Assembly (NCBI RefSeq): GCF_001038505.1
Contig: NZ_LDPY01000001.1
Location: forward strand, 992,001 to 1,056,000
Direction: 5' to 3'
DNA length: 64,000 bases
Source of the DNA: Puniceibacterium sp. IMCC21224
Lineage (GTDB): Bacteria; Pseudomonadota; Alphaproteobacteria; Rhodobacterales; Rhodobacteraceae
The notes below the pieces were generated by a model, which did no database searches, was not told the DNA's origin, and saw nothing but the letters and a program-made list of their open reading frames with translations. Position 1 is the first letter of the stretch, and every line of letters starts with the position of its first letter. A program made the translations under genes and the position numbers. This document shows, piece after piece, positions 61,753-64,000 of the stretch.

Positions 61753-61857
61753 TCACTTACGCGGGATGCTGTAACGCTCTATCACAGAGGGCCTTAAGCA
61801 TTCGGCAAGCCTTGCGTCAATAAAATTGATGTTGGTCATGCGAAGGCGACGCAACAT
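61753..61857 (-). CDS. Possible 34-residue minus-strand ORF with a strong ribosome-binding site
   Basis: ATG 61857 is preceded by AAAGGAGGTACTCC, a full-strength ribosome-binding site. It reads MLRRLRMTNINFIDARLAEC then LRPSVIERYSIPRK. No family recognised. It lies antiparallel in the gap between galB and cytochrome b561. The AGGAGG/CCTCC is palindromic in effect and could be chance or part of the plus-strand leader, so this stays tentative. Confidence 0.3.
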   Translation of the reverse strand: MLRRLRMTNINFIDARLAECLRPSVIERYSIPRK

Positions 61858-61869
61858 GGAGTACCTCCT

Positions 61870-62355
61870 TTGACTGATTCTGACACAGAGAGCTACAGCA
61901 CGGCGCAGAAAGTTCTGCATTGGAGCATAGTCGTTCTGGTTTTCCAGCAATATTTTGTGTTCGATGTGATGGCAGCGCCGTTTCGGGAAACACTGGACGA
62001 CGGAGCTTTGGTGTGGACGGTGACGTCTGTCGCTCACGCGGCGATTGGATCCGTACTCTCGGTTCTTGCGGTGTGGCGGCTGGCGTTGCGGCTCATTGAG
62101 GGGGCACCGCTGCCAGTCGCGAGAGAACCTCATATAGCGCAGAAAATATCAAAGCTGGCGCACGGCGCGTTCTACATTCTGCTGCTTGGCTTGCCTGTGA
62201 CCGGATTTGGCGCCTGGTTTCTGGGGAATGAAACCATGGCCCGTGCACATGAATATGGAACAACGGCATTGCTGGTAGTTCTTTGCCTGCATGTGGCGGC
62301 AGTTCTGGTTCACCAGTTCTGGTGGAAGACTGATTTGTTGCGCCGCATGAGTTGA
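61870..62355 (+). CDS. Cytochrome b561
   Basis: 161 residues, four membrane helices, di-heme b quinol-linked electron carrier. Heme-ligand histidines are apparent in KVLHWSIVVLV, SVAHAAIGSV, KLAHGAFYILLLGLPVTG and CLHVAAVLVHQFWWK. It starts at TTG 61870 with GGAG at 61858-61861. It sits between galB and the dioxygenase in the same direction, an unusual place; it may supply or remove electrons, or merely be co-transcribed. Confidence 0.88.
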   Translation: MTDSDTESYSTAQKVLHWSIVVLVFQQYFVFDVMAAPFRETLDDGALVWTVTSVAHAAIGSVLSVLAVWRLALRLIEGAPLPVAREPHIAQKISKLAHGAFYILLLGLPVTGFGAWFLGNETMARAHEYGTTALLVVLCLHVAAVLVHQFWWKTDLLRRMS

Positions 62356-62382
62356 GGCGGCGCCAACTCCTGGGGGGAGCAT

Positions 62383-63339
62383 ATGACTGAGCCTTGTTTC
62401 GACCTCGCCCATTTGGGCCATGTCGAGATTCTAACTGATCGATTCGACGACAGCCTCGATTTCTTTACCCGTGTGTATGGCCTGACGCTGTCGGGGCAGG
62501 ATGCGGACAGCGCCTATTTGCGCGCATGGGATGATTATGAGTTTGCGACGCTCAAGCTGACCCTTTCGGACAACACCGGGATTGGCCATATCGGCTATCG
62601 CGCTGCGTCGCCGCAGGCGCTCGAGCGTCGCGCGCAGGCGATCATGGCGAGCGGTTACAAGGTGATTGGCTGGAATGATGGCGACCTTAGCCATGGTCGC
62701 GCCTTTCGGTTCGAGGACCCGTTTGGCCATCTGTTCGAGATTTACTATGACACGGTGAAATACCAGCATGGCGATGCCGATCGTCCTGCGCTCAAGAATA
62801 ACGCCAGCCGGTTCCACCACACGGGGGCCTGTCCGCGTCGGATCGACCACCTGAACCTGCTGGCCGGTGACGTGCGCGAATTTCGCCGCTTTATGGAAAC
62901 CTGCCTTGGCAGCCGCGTGACCGAGATGATCCAGCTCGACAACGGTCGGATTGGCGGCTGCTGGTTCACCATCAACAACAAGACATATGATCTGGCTTGC
63001 ACCGAAGAGCATGGCGGCGGCACCGGGCGGTTCCACCACGTCACCTATGCCTGCGATCAACGCGAGGATATCCTGCGCGCGGCCGACATCTTTCTTGAGA
63101 ATGGCGTGCATATCGAAACCGGCCCGCACAAACATGCCATTCAGGGGACATTCTTTCTGTATGTCTGGGAACCTGCGGGAAATCGGATCGAACTGGCCAA
63201 TGCGGGCGCGCGGCTGATCCTTGCCCCCGATTGGGAACCGGTTGTCTGGACCGAAGCCGACCGCAAAAAGGGTCAGGCCTGGGGCCTGAAGACCATCGAA
63301 ACCTTTCACACTCACGGCACCCCGCCGGTCAAATCCTGA
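62383..63339 (+). CDS. Type I extradiol ring-cleavage dioxygenase (VOC superfamily, two domains)
   Basis: 318 residues, catechol 2,3-dioxygenase-like. Domain 1 (about 8-125) begins [20 protein letters not shown], domain 2 (about 150-275) begins [20 protein letters not shown]. The Fe(II) ligand set H-H-E is H156, H219 and E270, with H251 and Y260 as second-sphere residues. The stretch from H251 through Y260 to NRIEL fits the classical extradiol dioxygenase fingerprint. GGGGGGAG ribosome-binding site. It stands 10 bp before the galC-like gene, so it likely performs ring cleavage for this pathway. Confidence 0.88.
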   Translation: MTEPCFDLAHLGHVEILTDRFDDSLDFFTRVYGLTLSGQDADSAYLRAWDDYEFATLKLTLSDNTGIGHIGYRAASPQALERRAQAIMASGYKVIGWNDGDLSHGRAFRFEDPFGHLFEIYYDTVKYQHGDADRPALKNNASRFHHTGACPRRIDHLNLLAGDVREFRRFMETCLGSRVTEMIQLDNGRIGGCWFTINNKTYDLACTEEHGGGTGRFHHVTYACDQREDILRAADIFLENGVHIETGPHKHAIQGTFFLYVWEPAGNRIELANAGARLILAPDWEPVVWTEADRKKGQAWGLKTIETFHTHGTPPVKS

Positions 63340-63349
63340 GGAGCCGACT

Positions 63350-64000
63350 ATGCCCATTGTTGTCCAGAATATAGCCCGCGCAAACCCTGCCACCATCGAC
63401 GCGCTGGGCGCTGCTGGTGTCGCCACCGTCCACGAGGCGCAGGGCCGCCGCGGCTGTTTGGCGGCGCAGATGCGCCCCATCTATCGCGGGGCGCGCATAG
63501 CCGGCTCTGCGGTGACAATCTCGGCTCCTCCCGGGGATAACTGGATGCTGCATGTCGCGATCGAGCAGTTGCAACCGGGGGATATTCTGGTGCTGGCGCC
63601 GACCTCGCCCTGTGACAACGGGTATTTCGGCGATCTTCTGGCGACCTCGGCCGTGGCGCGGGGCTGTCGCGGGCTGGTGATTGACGCCGGTGTGCGCGAC
63701 GTTGCGGATCTTGAACAGATGGGCTTTCCGGTCTGGTCCCGCGCAATTTCAGCTCAGGGCACGGTCAAGGAAACGCCGGGGTCGGTCAATGTGCCAATCG
63801 TCTGCGCCGGTCAGGCCATCGAGGCGGGCGATGTCATTGTGGCTGATGACGACGGTGTGGTTGTCGTCCGCAGCGCCGAGGCCGAAGAGGTGCTGAAGGC
63901 GGCACAAAAGCGGTTGAACGCCGAAGAGACCAAGCGCGCCCGCCTTGCTTCGGGTGAATTGGGCCTCGACATTTACGACATGCGCGGACGGCTTGCGGAA
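63350..64000 (+). CDS. galC: 4-carboxy-4-hydroxy-2-oxoadipate aldolase / RraA-like (GalC/LigK type), partial at right edge
   Basis: First 217 residues, frame open at the window end; family length is a little more, so only the tail is missing. RraA-like fold: [40 protein letters not shown], and [20 protein letters not shown] with the catalytic Arg-Asp pair of [24 protein letters not shown] and [13 protein letters not shown] complete the metal site. The enzyme cleaves 4-carboxy-4-hydroxy-2-oxoadipate into pyruvate and oxaloacetate. GAGGAG ribosome-binding site; pathway partner of galB. Confidence 0.9.
   Translation, partial: MPIVVQNIARANPATIDALGAAGVATVHEAQGRRGCLAAQMRPIYRGARIAGSAVTISAPPGDNWMLHVAIEQLQPGDILVLAPTSPCDNGYFGDLLATSAVARGCRGLVIDAGVRDVADLEQMGFPVWSRAISAQGTVKETPGSVNVPIVCAGQAIEAGDVIVADDDGVVVVRSAEAEEVLKAAQKRLNAEETKRARLASGELGLDIYDMRGRLAE

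Noticed and set aside
1..64000. CRISPR array, tRNA or rRNA genes, prophage, plasmid origin
   Set aside because: No regularly spaced direct repeats, no cloverleaf sequence and no phage structural genes were seen on either strand. The holin-like protein at 14207 is a YqjE-type membrane protein and not phage evidence.

Overview
The window reads as a GC-rich alphaproteobacterial chromosome, most likely Rhodobacterales (Roseobacter-type). The grounds are a VPLPA-CTERM surface protein, a short-form HisG with HisZ behind hisS, a pcm-tolC-popZ-like gene order, a TRAP and ABC transporter-rich gene complement, and a complete thiosulfate-oxidising sox set. No genus is claimed. No rRNA, tRNA or CRISPR array was recognised.

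Layout. 1-3.2 kb: xanthine dehydrogenase subunits on the minus strand (xdhB cut by the left edge, xdhA). 3.5-12.5 kb: VPLPA-CTERM protein, dnaE, a lipoprotein, slyX, then hisS-hisZ-hisG. 12.7-19.5 kb: an orphan choline-binding protein, three small-to-medium membrane proteins, and pcm-like, tolC and popZ-like genes. 19.65-23.7 kb: three insertion sequences nested inside each other. The innermost (22105-23302) looks intact, sits in a decayed IS5/IS1182-type element (21144-23584), and that element splits orfA of an outer IS3-type element. Both insertions keep target duplications (TTT and CTAA), and both interrupted genes rejoin in frame on paper.

23.9-34.6 kb: a DUF6280-like protein, efp, ygfZ, a glycosyltransferase lacking its usual acidic motif, a phosphatase/MsbA-like ABC pair, two aminotransferases, and an ECF sigma factor coupled to a membrane-anchored VWA protein. 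34.6-42.2 kb: a TetR regulator divergent from a three-subunit molybdenum hydroxylase and a three-gene TRAP transporter, apparently one uptake-plus-hydroxylation unit. 42.5-46.4 kb: a four-gene ABC importer of the polyamine/iron type. 46.4-50.2 kb: chrA, an orphan PD-(D/E)XK nuclease and a BrkB-type membrane protein.

50.4-59.5 kb: sox locus, soxT-soxR divergent from soxXYZA, soxB and soxCD, followed by a Tat-exported metallo-beta-lactamase protein. The dyad ATTC-N8-GAAT occurs before soxX, soxB, soxC and the metallo-beta-lactamase gene, with a degenerate copy near soxR. SoxR carries the two cysteines expected of a persulfide sensor, so the operator set and its regulator can both be read here. 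59.5-64 kb: a LysR-type regulator with two tandem DNA-binding domains, divergent from a galB-like hydratase, cytochrome b561, a type I (VOC) extradiol dioxygenase and a galC/ligK-like aldolase (cut by the right edge). This looks like a meta-cleavage branch for a gallate- or protocatechuate-like acid with an unexpected ring-cleavage enzyme, and is the strongest candidate for undescribed biology here.
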